The notes beneath the pieces are model-generated. The model was not told the DNA's origin. It saw only the letters and a program-made list of their open reading frames with translations, and made no database searches. Shown one piece after another: positions 20,707-28,826 of a stretch of DNA of 64,000 bases. Within the stretch, counting starts at the first letter, position 1. Each line of letters begins with the position of its first letter. Source of the DNA: Corynebacterium glaucum (GTDB lineage: Bacteria; Actinomycetota; Actinomycetes; Mycobacteriales; Mycobacteriaceae); NCBI RefSeq assembly GCF_002287505.1, contig NZ_CP019688.1, positions 1,414,674 through 1,478,673 of the forward strand, in the 5' to 3' direction. The translations under genes and the position numbers were made by a program.

Positions 20707-20717
20707 GCTTATCGACG
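20707..20717 (+). repeat. 11-mer word GCTTATCGACG, copy 4 (intergenic)
   Basis: Exact match in the yajC-secD gap, 16 bp beyond the yajC stop codon. It does not encode protein in any supported gene. Confidence 0.85.
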
Positions 20718-20732
20718 GTTGCGCCGTACCCC

Positions 20733-20996
20733 CTACCGCGATTCTTCAACTTTCTTCATTACCCCTCCAGTGTCCATCGTCACTACCACGCCAGGTGCAA
20801 TCTCGACCTCAATCGCTTCGCCGGTATTGGCCACCACGGTGCCGTGCAGCCCAGAGACGGTAATAATGCGGTCGCCGGATGCAATCGACGCCCGCATCTG
20901 CGAAACCTCCTGCGCGCGCTTGCGCTGACTGCGCATGAGCAACATCGGCGGGACGAGGAAGAGTAGCAGGATAACGAGGAGCGGAAGGGCTTCCAT
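20733..20996 (-). CDS. yajC: Preprotein translocase accessory subunit YajC
   Basis: A small (87-residue) Sec-associated membrane protein. One N-terminal transmembrane segment (about 4-22) is followed by the typical RSQRKRAQEVSQMRASIASG and a beta-barrel-like domain with DRIITVSGLHGTVV. ATG at 20996 chosen because AAAGGA lies 6 nt upstream; a longer frame into ruvB has no support. It precedes secD by about 170 bp and follows ruvB by 11 bp. Confidence 0.94.
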   Translation of the reverse strand: MEALPLLVILLLFLVPPMLLMRSQRKRAQEVSQMRASIASGDRIITVSGLHGTVVANTGEAIEVEIAPGVVVTMDTGGVMKKVEESR

Positions 20997-21007
20997 CACG
21001 GTTCCTT

Positions 21008-22090
21008 TCAGTTCGCGAACAGATCGATCTGGCCTGGGGCATCCGGCGGCGGGGTCATGCCTAAGTGGTGCCACGCCGCGGCGGTGGCGACGCGGCCGCG
21101 GCCGGTGCGCGACATCAGCCCCGCGCGCACGAGGTAGGGCTCGCAGACTTCCTCGACAGTGCCGGGTTCTTCACCCACAGCGATTGCCAACGTGTTCACG
21201 CCGACCGGCCCACCGCCGTGGCCCCGAATCAATGAGTCCAGCACCGCACGGTCCAAGCGGTCGAGGCCGAGTTCATCGACGTCGAACACTGCGAGCGCGG
21301 CGCGCGCGGAGTCCAGATCAACGTGCCCGTCGCCGTTCACGTCGGCCCAGTCGCGCACGCGCCTCAGCAGGCGGTTGGCAATACGCGGGGTGCCGCGGGA
21401 GCGGGAGGCGATCTCCACCGCGGCGTCGTCGTCGATGTTCACGCCCAGAATCGTCGCCGCGCGCGTGACCACCTTGGTCAGGTCGTCGGTGTCGTAGAAC
21501 TCCATCTGCGCGGTGAACCCGAAGCGGTCGCGCAGAGGCCCGGTGAGCATACCGGCACGCGTCGTTGCTCCCACGAGCGTAAACGGCGGGATCTCCAACG
21601 GGATCGAGGTCGCACCTGGGCCTTTGCCCACGATCACGTCGATGCGGAAATCCTCCATCGCCATGTACAGCATTTCCTCGGCCGGGCGCGCGATGCGGTG
21701 GATCTCATCGATGAAAAGCACATCGCCTTCCATCAGGTTCGACAGCATCGCGGCCAGATCACCGGCGCGCTCCAGCGCAGGACCCGAGGTCATCCGCAGC
21801 GAGGTGCCGAGCTCTTGGGCGATGATCATCGCCATCGTCGTCTTGCCCAGTCCGGGCGGGCCGGAAAGCAGAATGTGGTCGGGCGTGACGCCGCGGCGTT
21901 TCGCACCGGTCAGAACCAGCCCGAGCTGCTCGCGCACTTTCGGCTGGCCGATGAACTCGGTGAGCGACTTGGGGCGAAGCGTCTTCTCTACGTCGCGCTC
22001 GTCCGGTTGCGCTTCGACGCTGACCACGGAGTCGTCGTCAAGCGAAAAGCCCTCAGGGAGCGTGAACTCGGTCTTTTCAACATCCGACAT
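21008..22090 (-). CDS. ruvB: Holliday junction branch migration helicase RuvB
   Basis: 360-residue AAA+ motor of the RuvAB complex. Seen: [13 protein letters not shown], Walker [12 protein letters not shown] near 79-89, Walker B LFIDEIHR near 130, sensor [19 protein letters not shown] near 175, and the C-terminal winged helix with the family's [21 protein letters not shown] at 22090, 10 bp after ruvA. Part of a ruvC-ruvA-ruvB operon. Confidence 0.97.
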   Translation of the reverse strand: MSDVEKTEFTLPEGFSLDDDSVVSVEAQPDERDVEKTLRPKSLTEFIGQPKVREQLGLVLTGAKRRGVTPDHILLSGPPGLGKTTMAMIIAQELGTSLRMTSGPALERAGDLAAMLSNLMEGDVLFIDEIHRIARPAEEMLYMAMEDFRIDVIVGKGPGATSIPLEIPPFTLVGATTRAGMLTGPLRDRFGFTAQMEFYDTDDLTKVVTRAATILGVNIDDDAAVEIASRSRGTPRIANRLLRRVRDWADVNGDGHVDLDSARAALAVFDVDELGLDRLDRAVLDSLIRGHGGGPVGVNTLAIAVGEEPGTVEEVCEPYLVRAGLMSRTGRGRVATAAAWHHLGMTPPPDAPGQIDLFAN

Positions 22091-22100
22091 GTGCCCGAGC

Positions 22101-22712
22101 CTACTTCGTGCCCAACTGCGTCAACGCCGCGCGAAGCAGCGCCGATGTGGCCTCGTCCGGGTTTTCGGCAACAAGCTTATCGACGACCGGGCGCGCCACC
22201 TTCTCCCCAAATCCGAGTCCCACCAGCGCCTCAATCACCTGCTCGGCCGCGAAGGACGCACCGGCCGGAGCTGCAGGCGCGCTCGCGGTTGCATCGGCGG
22301 CGACCACGTAGAGGCCTTCGAGCTTGTCCTTGAGCTCGAGAACGATGCGGTCTGCCATCTTCTTGCCCACGCCCGGGATAGACTGCACGGCCTTGGCGTC
22401 GGAGGCGGAGATTCGCGCGGCAAGCTCACCCGGCTCGAACACGGCGAGTGCGGCGAGCGCCAGCTTCGGACCGAGCCCGGTGACAGTCTGGAGCTTGTGG
22501 AACATGGTGCGCTCGTCGGCATCGCCGAAACCGTAAAGCGTCACGCCGTCATCTTTGACCACCATGGAGGTGAGCACCCGTCGGTTCTCTCCGCGGGTGA
22601 GCCGCCCGAGCGTCGGCGGGGTTGCGAGGAAGCGGTAGCCGACACCCGCGCATTCGATCACCGCGTGGTCGAGGCCGATGGAGAGCACTTCGCCGTTGAG
22701 GGAGTCAATCAT
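22101..22712 (-). CDS. ruvA: Holliday junction branch migration protein RuvA
   Basis: 203-residue junction-binding tetramer subunit. Seen: N-terminal OB domain (MIDSLNGEV), helix-hairpin-helix motifs [14 protein letters not shown] and [17 protein letters not shown] at about 78-130, and the C-terminal RuvB-binding domain after an Ala/Pro linker. The ATG overlaps the ruvC stop by four bases. One antisense copy of the 11-mer at 22175. Confidence 0.96.
   Translation of the reverse strand: MIDSLNGEVLSIGLDHAVIECAGVGYRFLATPPTLGRLTRGENRRVLTSMVVKDDGVTLYGFGDADERTMFHKLQTVTGLGPKLALAALAVFEPGELAARISASDAKAVQSIPGVGKKMADRIVLELKDKLEGLYVVAADATASAPAAPAGASFAAEQVIEALVGLGFGEKVARPVVDKLVAENPDEATSALLRAALTQLGTK
22175..22185 (+). 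repeat. 11-mer word GCTTATCGACG, copy 5
   Basis: Exact match inside ruvA, antisense to the gene (coding strand reads Val-Asp-Lys-Leu). Confidence 0.85.
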
Positions 22713-23245
22713 GCCGTGGCGGTCCTTTCATGAGCGCGGGTGGTGCGGGCGATCAGCGGGGCGCGCCAGCAGTGGCACACTGCGATAGCGAGCGCGTCCG
22801 CGGCGTCGGCGGGCTTCGGGGCTTCGCTCAGCCCCAGGATGCGGGTGATCATGTTGGTCATCTGCTTCTTGTCCGCGCGGCCGTTGCCGGATATCGCCTT
22901 CTTCACCTCTGACGGGGTGTATTGGTACACCGGGATCCCGCGCTCTGCGGCCGCCAGCACCATCACGCCGAAAGCGTGGGCTGTGTGCATGACGGTGGAG
23001 ACGTTGCCGCGCTCGAAGATTCGCTCCATGGCCACCATGTCAGGACGGTACTCATCCATCCATTCCCCGACTGCTGCCGAGAGGCGCAGGAGACGCTCGG
23101 GCAGTTCCGCTGTGGAGGGCGTGCGCACCACGCCGACGGCCACCGGCAGGATCTGGCGGCCGCGGCCGGCCTGAACCACGGACAGCCCGCAGCGGGTCAG
23201 CCCCGGGTCGATCCCCATGACACGGAGCCCTTCAAGAGTAGTCAC
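22709..23245 (-). CDS. ruvC: Crossover junction endodeoxyribonuclease RuvC
   Basis: 178-residue Holliday junction resolvase. Seen: first catalytic aspartate in [12 protein letters not shown] near residue 12, a glutamate in [14 protein letters not shown] near 70, and acidic residues in [13 protein letters not shown] near 150. GTG at 23245 gives [11 protein letters not shown]; an ATG at 23251 adds two residues. A TAGAAC hexamer 6 nt before the GTG could be a -10. The start region also contains GAACATGTGT, a partial match to a LexA half-site pair; SOS control is plausible but unproven. Confidence 0.94.
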   Translation of the reverse strand: MTTLEGLRVMGIDPGLTRCGLSVVQAGRGRQILPVAVGVVRTPSTAELPERLLRLSAAVGEWMDEYRPDMVAMERIFERGNVSTVMHTAHAFGVMVLAAAERGIPVYQYTPSEVKKAISGNGRADKKQMTNMITRILGLSEAPKPADAADALAIAVCHCWRAPLIARTTRAHERTATA

Positions 23246-23314
23246 ACACATGTTCTACCACAGGGCTCCAACGCGGCCAGGCGGCGCGCCTGCCGCGTTG
23301 CGCAGCGGGTGCGA

Positions 23315-24067
23315 CTAGTCGTCGAGCTGCTCGGCGACCTCGTCGGAGATGCTCATGTTGGTGTAGACGTTCTGCACGTCGTCAGACTCTTCGAGCGCAT
23401 CGATGAGGCGCATCATCTTCTTCGCGCCATCAACATCGAGCTCAACTTCGACATCTGCGCGGAACTCCTGCTCGGAATCCTCCACCTCGATGTCCTCTGC
23501 TGCGAGGGCTTCCTTGACCGCCGGAAGGTCCGTCGGCTGGCAGATGATCTCGAACTCCTCGCCGAGGTCGTTGACCTCTTCGGCGCCGGCGTCGAGCACG
23601 GCCATGAGGACATCGTCCTCGCTCAGCTCGCCCTTTTGGATGGTGACCACGCCGGTGCGCTCGAACATGTAGCCGACGGAGCCGGACTCGCCGAGGTTGC
23701 CGCCGTTCTTGGTCATCGCGGTGCGCACCTCGGTTGCGGCACGGTTGCGGTTATCCGTCAGGCACTCGATGAGCACGGCCACACCGTTGGCGCCGTAGCC
23801 CTCATACATCACGGTCTCCCAGTTGGAGCCGCCCGCGATCTCGCCGGAGCCGCGCTTGCGGGCGCGCTCGATGTTGTCGCCCGGCACGGAGGCCTTCTTG
23901 GCCTTCTTGATCATGTCGTCCAGGGTCGGGTTGCCAGCCGGATCGCCACCACCGGTGCGGGCGGCGACCTCAATATCCTTGATCAACTTCGCCCACAGTT
24001 TGGAACGCTTCGCGTCGTTCGCGGCCTTTTTGTGCTTGGTAGTAGCCCACTTTGAGTGGCCAGCCAT
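23315..24067 (-). CDS. YebC/PmpR family transcription or translation regulator
   Basis: 250-residue conserved protein beginning [21 protein letters not shown], the family hallmark. Other typical segments: [47 protein letters not shown] and [15 protein letters not shown]. YebC proteins have been described as DNA-binding regulators and, more recently, as ribosome-associated factors helping polyproline translation. It lies 69 bp upstream of ruvC on the same strand. Confidence 0.96.
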   Translation of the reverse strand: MAGHSKWATTKHKKAANDAKRSKLWAKLIKDIEVAARTGGGDPAGNPTLDDMIKKAKKASVPGDNIERARKRGSGEIAGGSNWETVMYEGYGANGVAVLIECLTDNRNRAATEVRTAMTKNGGNLGESGSVGYMFERTGVVTIQKGELSEDDVLMAVLDAGAEEVNDLGEEFEIICQPTDLPAVKEALAAEDIEVEDSEQEFRADVEVELDVDGAKKMMRLIDALEESDDVQNVYTNMSISDEVAEQLDD

Positions 24068-24145
24068 CTCGCACCCCTCTTCTTCGTTGAACGTTATTCG
24101 CCGTGCGAATCTTCTAAATTCTGTTTAGCGAGTATACGCGGGGCG

Positions 24146-25006
24146 CTACGAGCGCCGAACCGGCACCTGGGTCTCCCCCGTCTGCAACTCGCGGGTCAAG
24201 CCTTCTTGCGCCACGAGAGCGACGAGGTTGCCCGAGGCGTCGAAAAGCCGCCCCTGAACAAGCGACCGGCCGGAGGTAGCTGAGGGCGAGGACTGGTGGT
24301 AGAGCAACCACTCGTTCACCCGCACGGGCCGGAAGAACCACACGGTGTGGTCGAGGGAAGCGAGCTGCGCCTCATACTCCGGGTGCGCCGCAAGCGCGGA
24401 AAACAACAGGGTCATGTCGGACATGTAGACCAGCGCGCAAGCGTGGAACGCGTCTTCATCGGGCAACTCGTATTTGTACCTGAACCAGATTGAACGCCCG
24501 CTGACGGTGCTCGCCGCGTCCGGCGTTGGGCCGTCGGCGGCGATGCGAATGTCCCACTCGCGGTAATCCCTCTCCGCTCCAGTCACCCCGCTCGGGATTG
24601 TGCTTGGTATCTCCAACGTTTCCGGCGCGGGCAAGTCCGGCATGGGCTCGGCGTGCTCCGGGCCGGCGTCGTTCGCGTGGTGGAAGCTGGCGATCATGGA
24701 GTAACACAACGCTTCGTCCTGCCACGCCTCTACCCGTCGTGTGCTGAAGCTGCGGCCGTCTTTGAGCCGCGTCACCGTGTAAGTGGTGTCGTCATCCGCC
24801 TTACACGGACGCAGGAAGTAGCTATGCAGCGAGTGCACCCGCTTGTCGTCCTCAATCGTGGCGGTGGCCGCGGCGATCGCCTGGGCGGCGGTGTGGCCGC
24901 CGAAGGTGCGCACAAACACGTCGCTGTCCATCGCGGGGCCGCGGAAGGTGTCGTCTCCCATCGGTTCAAGGTCCAGCACGCGGTGCAGCTCATGAGATTC
25001 GTGCAT
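24146..25006 (-). CDS. tesB: Acyl-CoA thioesterase II
   Basis: 286-residue double-hotdog thioesterase hydrolysing acyl-CoA. Seen: FVRTFGGHTAAQAIAAA near 32-48, VHSLHSYFLRP near 60, a conserved FYTRRV-like element as FSTRRVEAWQD, and the C-terminal LDHTVWFFRPVRVNEWLLYHQSSPSA carrying the family Asp and Thr/Gln network. The ATG at 25006 has a -10 box 8 nt upstream and no Shine-Dalgarno. Its position between yebC and the PIM operon matches M. tuberculosis (Rv2605c). Confidence 0.94.
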   Translation of the reverse strand: MHESHELHRVLDLEPMGDDTFRGPAMDSDVFVRTFGGHTAAQAIAAATATIEDDKRVHSLHSYFLRPCKADDDTTYTVTRLKDGRSFSTRRVEAWQDEALCYSMIASFHHANDAGPEHAEPMPDLPAPETLEIPSTIPSGVTGAERDYREWDIRIAADGPTPDAASTVSGRSIWFRYKYELPDEDAFHACALVYMSDMTLLFSALAAHPEYEAQLASLDHTVWFFRPVRVNEWLLYHQSSPSATSGRSLVQGRLFDASGNLVALVAQEGLTRELQTGETQVPVRRS

Positions 25007-25014
25007 GGATGCTC

Positions 25015-25020
25015 ACCCTA
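25015..25020 (-). promoter_or_regulatory. -10 box for a leaderless tesB transcript
   Basis: TAGGGT on the minus strand, 8 nt before the ATG at 25006. Confidence 0.45.
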
Positions 25021-25045
25021 CCAACGGGCACGCGAGTGCACCCGC

Positions 25046-25543
25046 CTACTCGGCTTGCAGCGGCAGCTGTTCGAGTACGGCGTAGTCAGGCAGCGCGGCG
25101 GTGCCACCCAGGCGCAGCGCGCGCACCGCCGGCACCAGGCGCAGCGCGCGGGTGTCTGTCACCGCGTCGTTGTAGAACCGCAGGGCAAGCATTACTCGGG
25201 TGTCGGCGTCCTTCAGCGCCTGGCGCACGCTTTCCGCCACCGCGCCCAAGTCGTGCATCTGGTGCACCAGCGCTTCGTTCAGCAGATGCTCCTGCGCCAG
25301 CCGGGAACCCAGATCGAGCGGGGTCAGCCGCACCTCTTCGGTGGCGTGCGCTTGCACGGCTAGCTCGGGCACGGTCGCGGCGATCACCGCGCAGCGCCGG
25401 TCGAGCGCAGCCTGCAGCGCGTCGCGGGAGCGGTCGAGGCGGATGTGCAGCCGGTCGAGGCGCTGCGCGGTCGAGACCGCCCACGCGATGACCAGCGTCA
25501 CCAGGACCGCCACCAGCACCAGCATCAGGGTCGTCGCGCTCAC
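25046..25543 (-). CDS. LemA-like single-pass membrane protein of the PIM operon
   Basis: 165 residues. One N-terminal transmembrane helix (about 5-25), then a long helical region (LDRLHIRLDRSRDALQAALDRR and following) ending in a segment like the LemA core (RFYNDAVTDTRALRLVPAVRAL). The GTG at 25543 overlaps the pimA stop (GTGA), so the longer frame reading into pimA is not supported. It is the last gene of the pgsA-patA-pimA unit. The M. tuberculosis counterpart position (Rv2609c) also encodes a membrane protein. Function unknown; a role linked to phosphatidylinositol mannosides is inference from coupling. Confidence 0.75.
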   Translation of the reverse strand: MSATTLMLVLVAVLVTLVIAWAVSTAQRLDRLHIRLDRSRDALQAALDRRCAVIAATVPELAVQAHATEEVRLTPLDLGSRLAQEHLLNEALVHQMHDLGAVAESVRQALKDADTRVMLALRFYNDAVTDTRALRLVPAVRALRLGGTAALPDYAVLEQLPLQAE

Positions 25544-26634
25544 CTGATCAACCCCACTTTCTCGCCGGTGGCAACCGCCTCGTAGACCGCCATGACTTGG
25601 TCGGCCACCCGTGACCAGTCGTATTCGCGCGCCCGGGCAGTGCCGGCATCGATGAGGGCATTGCGTTTGCCGGGGTCGTCGATAAGCATTTGCAAGCTGG
25701 AGGCGAGTGCATCGCTGTTGCCGACCTCGAAGAGTAAACCCGCCGGCGTTGCGGACTCGGCGTCGCACACCGCGGCGAAGGCTTCGATGTCGCTAGCCAC
25801 CACCGCGCAGCCCGCAGCCATCGCCTCCACCAACACGATGCCGAAGGACTCCCCGCCTAGATTCGGCGCCACATAGATGTCGGCCCGGCCCAAAATGCGC
25901 GCCTTCTCCGCCTCACTCACCTGCCCCACAAAACGCACGCCGGGCGCGCTGCGGGCTCGACCACCACCGACCACAGTCACTCGCGCAGGTCGGGCAAGCT
26001 TATCGACGGCTTCGAGCAACACGTCCAGCCCTTTTCGCGGCTCATCCCTGCGCCCGAGGAAAACGATCTCGACTTCGCTCGAGTAGTTCCGCGGACCGCG
26101 CGCCGCCGCAAAATGCGCGGTGTCGATGCCGTTCGGGATCACGATCGGGTTGGTGCCCACTTGTTCCACCTGCCAGCGGCGTGCGACCTCTGACACTGCG
26201 ATGCCCGCCCGGATCTTCTCCAGGTTGCCGCGCAACACCGGCAGCGCCAACTGCAACACCAACGAGGCTGTCGCGGAGGTGTGATAGGTGGCCACGATCG
26301 GGCCTTGCGCGATTCGCAGGGCAGCCAGCGAGAAACTCGTCGCGTTCGGTTCGTGAATGTGGAGTACGTCGAAATCGCCGCGGAGGATGAACTCGCGGGC
26401 ATAGCGCGTGACATGCGGGCCCACCGCAATCCGGGCGATCGAGCCGTTGAACGGCACCGGCAGTGATGCACCGCCGCGGGTGACGTAGTCCGGGAGGTCC
26501 ATGTTGGCGTCGGCCGGGCCGAGCACGCCCACGTAGTGCCCCCGGGCGGTGAACTCCGCCGCGAGGTCACGGATGTGGGCCTGAACCCCGCCGGGCGCGT
26601 CGAAGGAGTAAGGGCACACCACGCCGATACGCAC
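25540..26634 (-). CDS. pimA: Phosphatidylinositol alpha-mannosyltransferase
   Basis: 364-residue GT4 glycosyltransferase that transfers the first mannose from GDP-mannose to phosphatidylinositol on the inner face of the membrane. Seen: MRIGVVCPYSFDAPGGVQAHI at the N-terminus (GGVQ glycine loop), IHEPNATSFSLAAL near 105-118, and the C-terminal nucleotide-sugar site with ESFGIVLVEAMAAGCAVVASD near 265-285. Choice of PimA over other GT4 enzymes rests on these motifs and on the pgsA-patA-pimA order. GTG start at 26634 with AAGGGG about 7 nt upstream. Carries two copies of the 11-mer in opposite orientation (25677 and 25998). Confidence 0.94.
   Translation of the reverse strand: MRIGVVCPYSFDAPGGVQAHIRDLAAEFTARGHYVGVLGPADANMDLPDYVTRGGASLPVPFNGSIARIAVGPHVTRYAREFILRGDFDVLHIHEPNATSFSLAALRIAQGPIVATYHTSATASLVLQLALPVLRGNLEKIRAGIAVSEVARRWQVEQVGTNPIVIPNGIDTAHFAAARGPRNYSSEVEIVFLGRRDEPRKGLDVLLEAVDKLARPARVTVVGGGRARSAPGVRFVGQVSEAEKARILGRADIYVAPNLGGESFGIVLVEAMAAGCAVVASDIEAFAAVCDAESATPAGLLFEVGNSDALASSLQMLIDDPGKRNALIDAGTARAREYDWSRVADQVMAVYEAVATGEKVGLIR
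25677..25687 (-). repeat. 11-mer word GCTTATCGACG, copy 6
   Basis: Exact match on the minus strand in pimA, sense orientation, Leu-Ile-Asp-Asp. Confidence 0.85.
25998..26008 (+). repeat. 11-mer word GCTTATCGACG, copy 7
   Basis: Exact match in pimA, antisense orientation (coding strand Val-Asp-Lys-Leu), 321 bp from copy 6 and inverted to it. Confidence 0.85.
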
Positions 26635-26645
26635 GCGAGAACCCC

Positions 26646-27572
26646 TTACCGATCCCCTGCTTTGCCTGGGCTAGCGTTGCCTGGGCGGCGTTTGCGTTTC
26701 CGGCGATCCGCCGGCCACAGCGGCTGGAGCATGTGCCAGTCCGCGGGGTGAGCGGCGATGTTGGCGGCGAACTGGTCTGCGACTCGCTGGGTCGTCTCCT
26801 CCAAGGTGGTCACCTCGGTGGGTGGGTTGGCTTTCAGCCCCCAGCCGGGGCCGCGCGCGTCCTCGGTGAACCACGTGTGCACCACCAGCAGTGCCGCGCC
26901 GGTATCCAGCGCGAGTTTCGCGGGGCCAGCGGGGAACGTCGTTTCCTCGCCGAAGAAGGTCACCGGCACGCCGTGGCCGCCCAGATCGCGTTCGCCGAGC
27001 AGGCACACGATGCCGTTGGCTTCCAGCACCTCTTTGAGCCGCGCGTACGGGGGTGTCTCACCGCCGCTGTGTGCGAGCACCTCGAACCCGAGGGACTCGC
27101 GGTAGTCCACGAAGGCGTCGAAAAGCACCTCCGGTTTGAGCCGCTCAGCGACGGTGGCAAAGCTGGCGTAGTTCTTCACCAGCCACAGGCCGGCGAAGTC
27201 CCAGTTGCCGGTGTGCGGCAGGGTGAGGATCACGCCTTTGCCCTTCGCCAAGCCCGCTTCGAGGTGTTCGATGCCCTCGACGCCTTCGGTGAAGCGGGCA
27301 AGCGCCGCCTCGTCGTCTGCAATGCGCGGCAGCCGGAATGCCTCGAGCCAGTAGCGCGCGTAGGAGCGCATTGAATCGCGTACGAGTTCACGCGTGACGT
27401 TTTCGGCTCCCACCACGCGCGTGAGGTTGCGGCGCAGCATCTCCATGCCGGCCCCGTCACCGGACACGCGATCTGCACCGCGGCGAAACAGGGGTGCGGT
27501 GATGGCCGGCGGCAAAGCTCCGATGACCTTCCACCCGGCGATGTAGCCGAACGCGACGAGCGAATCTTTCAT
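26646..27572 (-). CDS. patA: Phosphatidylinositol mannoside acyltransferase
   Basis: 308-residue HtrB/LpxL-type acyltransferase adding a palmitoyl-type chain to the first mannose of PIM. Seen: the catalytic HX4D-type motif in LPHTGNWDFAG near 125-132, CLLGERDLGGHGVPVTFFGEETTFP near 188-212 and the C-terminal DWHMLQPLWPAD. ATG at 27572 with GGGAG 7 nt upstream; a GTG at 27578 overlapping the pgsA stop is an alternative start. Sits between pgsA and pimA in one coupled unit. Confidence 0.93.
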   Translation of the reverse strand: MKDSLVAFGYIAGWKVIGALPPAITAPLFRRGADRVSGDGAGMEMLRRNLTRVVGAENVTRELVRDSMRSYARYWLEAFRLPRIADDEAALARFTEGVEGIEHLEAGLAKGKGVILTLPHTGNWDFAGLWLVKNYASFATVAERLKPEVLFDAFVDYRESLGFEVLAHSGGETPPYARLKEVLEANGIVCLLGERDLGGHGVPVTFFGEETTFPAGPAKLALDTGAALLVVHTWFTEDARGPGWGLKANPPTEVTTLEETTQRVADQFAANIAAHPADWHMLQPLWPADRRKRKRRPGNASPGKAGDR

Positions 27573-27574
27573 GG

Positions 27575-28210
27575 TCACGCTCCCGGGGGTGGCGCGAGCT
27601 GCACGTTCGCCCGCGGGTCGCGCGCCGCGTACGCCAGGCGCTGAATCACGGTGATCACCGAGCCGACCAGCAGCAGCCAGATCGCCACCTCCACAGCATG
27701 CGGCACTCCGAAGCCCTGCAGCCCCAGCCCGACAAGGGCGACAATCAAGCGCTCAGGCCGCTCCACCAAACCGCCCACAATCTTGAGCCCGCCAGCCTCA
27801 CCGCGGGCCTTGATGTAACTGATCGCCTGCGACAGCACCAGCACGATCAGGCACGCCGCGACGTGCACACGTGGGGTCTGATCGACGTACACCATCCAGA
27901 TCACGATCGCGCCGAACAGCGCCCCGTCGGTCAGCCGGTCGCAGCTCGCGTCCAGCGTTGCCCCGTAGGCGGTACCGCCGCCACTGAGGCGCGCCATCGT
28001 CCCGTCCACCATGTCGAAGGCGGAGAAGATCCCAATCAGAATCGCGGCCGCGACAAGCCAGTTCGCCGGGATGAGCACCACCGCGAGCAGGATCGACACC
28101 GCCGTGCCGATCAAGGTGGTCACGTTCGGGGTCAGCCCGGCGCGCAGCAGCGCCTTTGCCACCGGCTCCGCGACGCGCTTCGCGGGTTTGCGCCCGTGCA
28201 CGCTAAGCAT
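27575..28210 (-). CDS. pgsA: Phosphatidylinositol phosphate synthase (CDP-alcohol phosphatidyltransferase)
   Basis: 211-residue integral membrane enzyme that joins CDP-diacylglycerol and inositol phosphate. Seen: the CDP-alcohol signature D-x2-DG-x2-AR-x8-G-x3-D-x3-D in DMVDGTMARL followed by GATLDASCD (about 66-91), with several hydrophobic helices around it. ATG at 28210 chosen because GGAGG lies 9 nt upstream; it overlaps the HIT gene end by 8 bp. Identity as the phosphatidylinositol-phosphate enzyme, rather than phosphatidylglycerol-phosphate synthase, rests on the operon with patA and pimA. Confidence 0.93.
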   Translation of the reverse strand: MLSVHGRKPAKRVAEPVAKALLRAGLTPNVTTLIGTAVSILLAVVLIPANWLVAAAILIGIFSAFDMVDGTMARLSGGGTAYGATLDASCDRLTDGALFGAIVIWMVYVDQTPRVHVAACLIVLVLSQAISYIKARGEAGGLKIVGGLVERPERLIVALVGLGLQGFGVPHAVEVAIWLLLVGSVITVIQRLAYAARDPRANVQLAPPPGA

Positions 28211-28826
28211 CGTCGCCACCCTCCGCGTCGCGGGCTTGGGAGGTGGTCGCTTCGACTTCACGCCAGCCGTCAGCAAGCAATGCCCGAGTTTCCCGCAACA
28301 GTTGGGGCAAGACCTTCGTGCCGCCGATCACCGTCATGAAGTTCGAATCCCCTGCCCAGCGCGGCACAACGTGCAGGTGCAAGTGGTCGCTGACCGACCC
28401 GCCTGCGGCCTTGCCCAGGTTCAACCCGACGTTGATGGCCTCTGGTTTGGACACGTGCTTCAGCGTGCGCACCGCGTGCTTGGCAAACACGGCCATCTCC
28501 GCGGTCTCGGCATCGGTGAGCTGCTCAAGCTCGGCGACCTTGCGGTACGGCACCACCATCAGGTGCCCCGCGTTGTACGGGTACAGGTTCAGCACCGCGT
28601 ACACCGACTCGCCCCGCGCGATGACCAGGCCGTCCTCATCACTCATCGCAGGAATTGCAAGGAAAGGGTCGGAGCTTTCCCCGCTTGTCGACGGCATGTT
28701 GGCAATGTAGTTCGACCGATACGGCGCCCACAGGCGCGCGAGGCGGTCCTCATCGCCGACACCGGTATCGACGTAGTCGGTCTTATGCCCGCCGGGAAGC
28801 AATGGAGTCCTCGCTCGGCTGCGCAT
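28203..28826 (-). CDS. HIT-family nucleotide hydrolase/phosphorylase
   Basis: 207-residue histidine-triad protein. Seen: [14 protein letters not shown] (HLHLH triad near 160), an N-terminal substrate region [16 protein letters not shown] near 85-100 and [11 protein letters not shown]. The M. tuberculosis counterpart in this position (Rv2613c) is an AP4A phosphorylase, so diadenosine tetraphosphate breakdown is a reasonable family-based guess. The ATG at 28826 overlaps the end of thrS by 44 bp; a shorter TTG start at 28802 is possible. It precedes pgsA in the operon. Confidence 0.9.
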   Translation of the reverse strand: MRSRARTPLLPGGHKTDYVDTGVGDEDRLARLWAPYRSNYIANMPSTSGESSDPFLAIPAMSDEDGLVIARGESVYAVLNLYPYNAGHLMVVPYRKVAELEQLTDAETAEMAVFAKHAVRTLKHVSKPEAINVGLNLGKAAGGSVSDHLHLHVVPRWAGDSNFMTVIGGTKVLPQLLRETRALLADGWREVEATTSQARDAEGGDDA

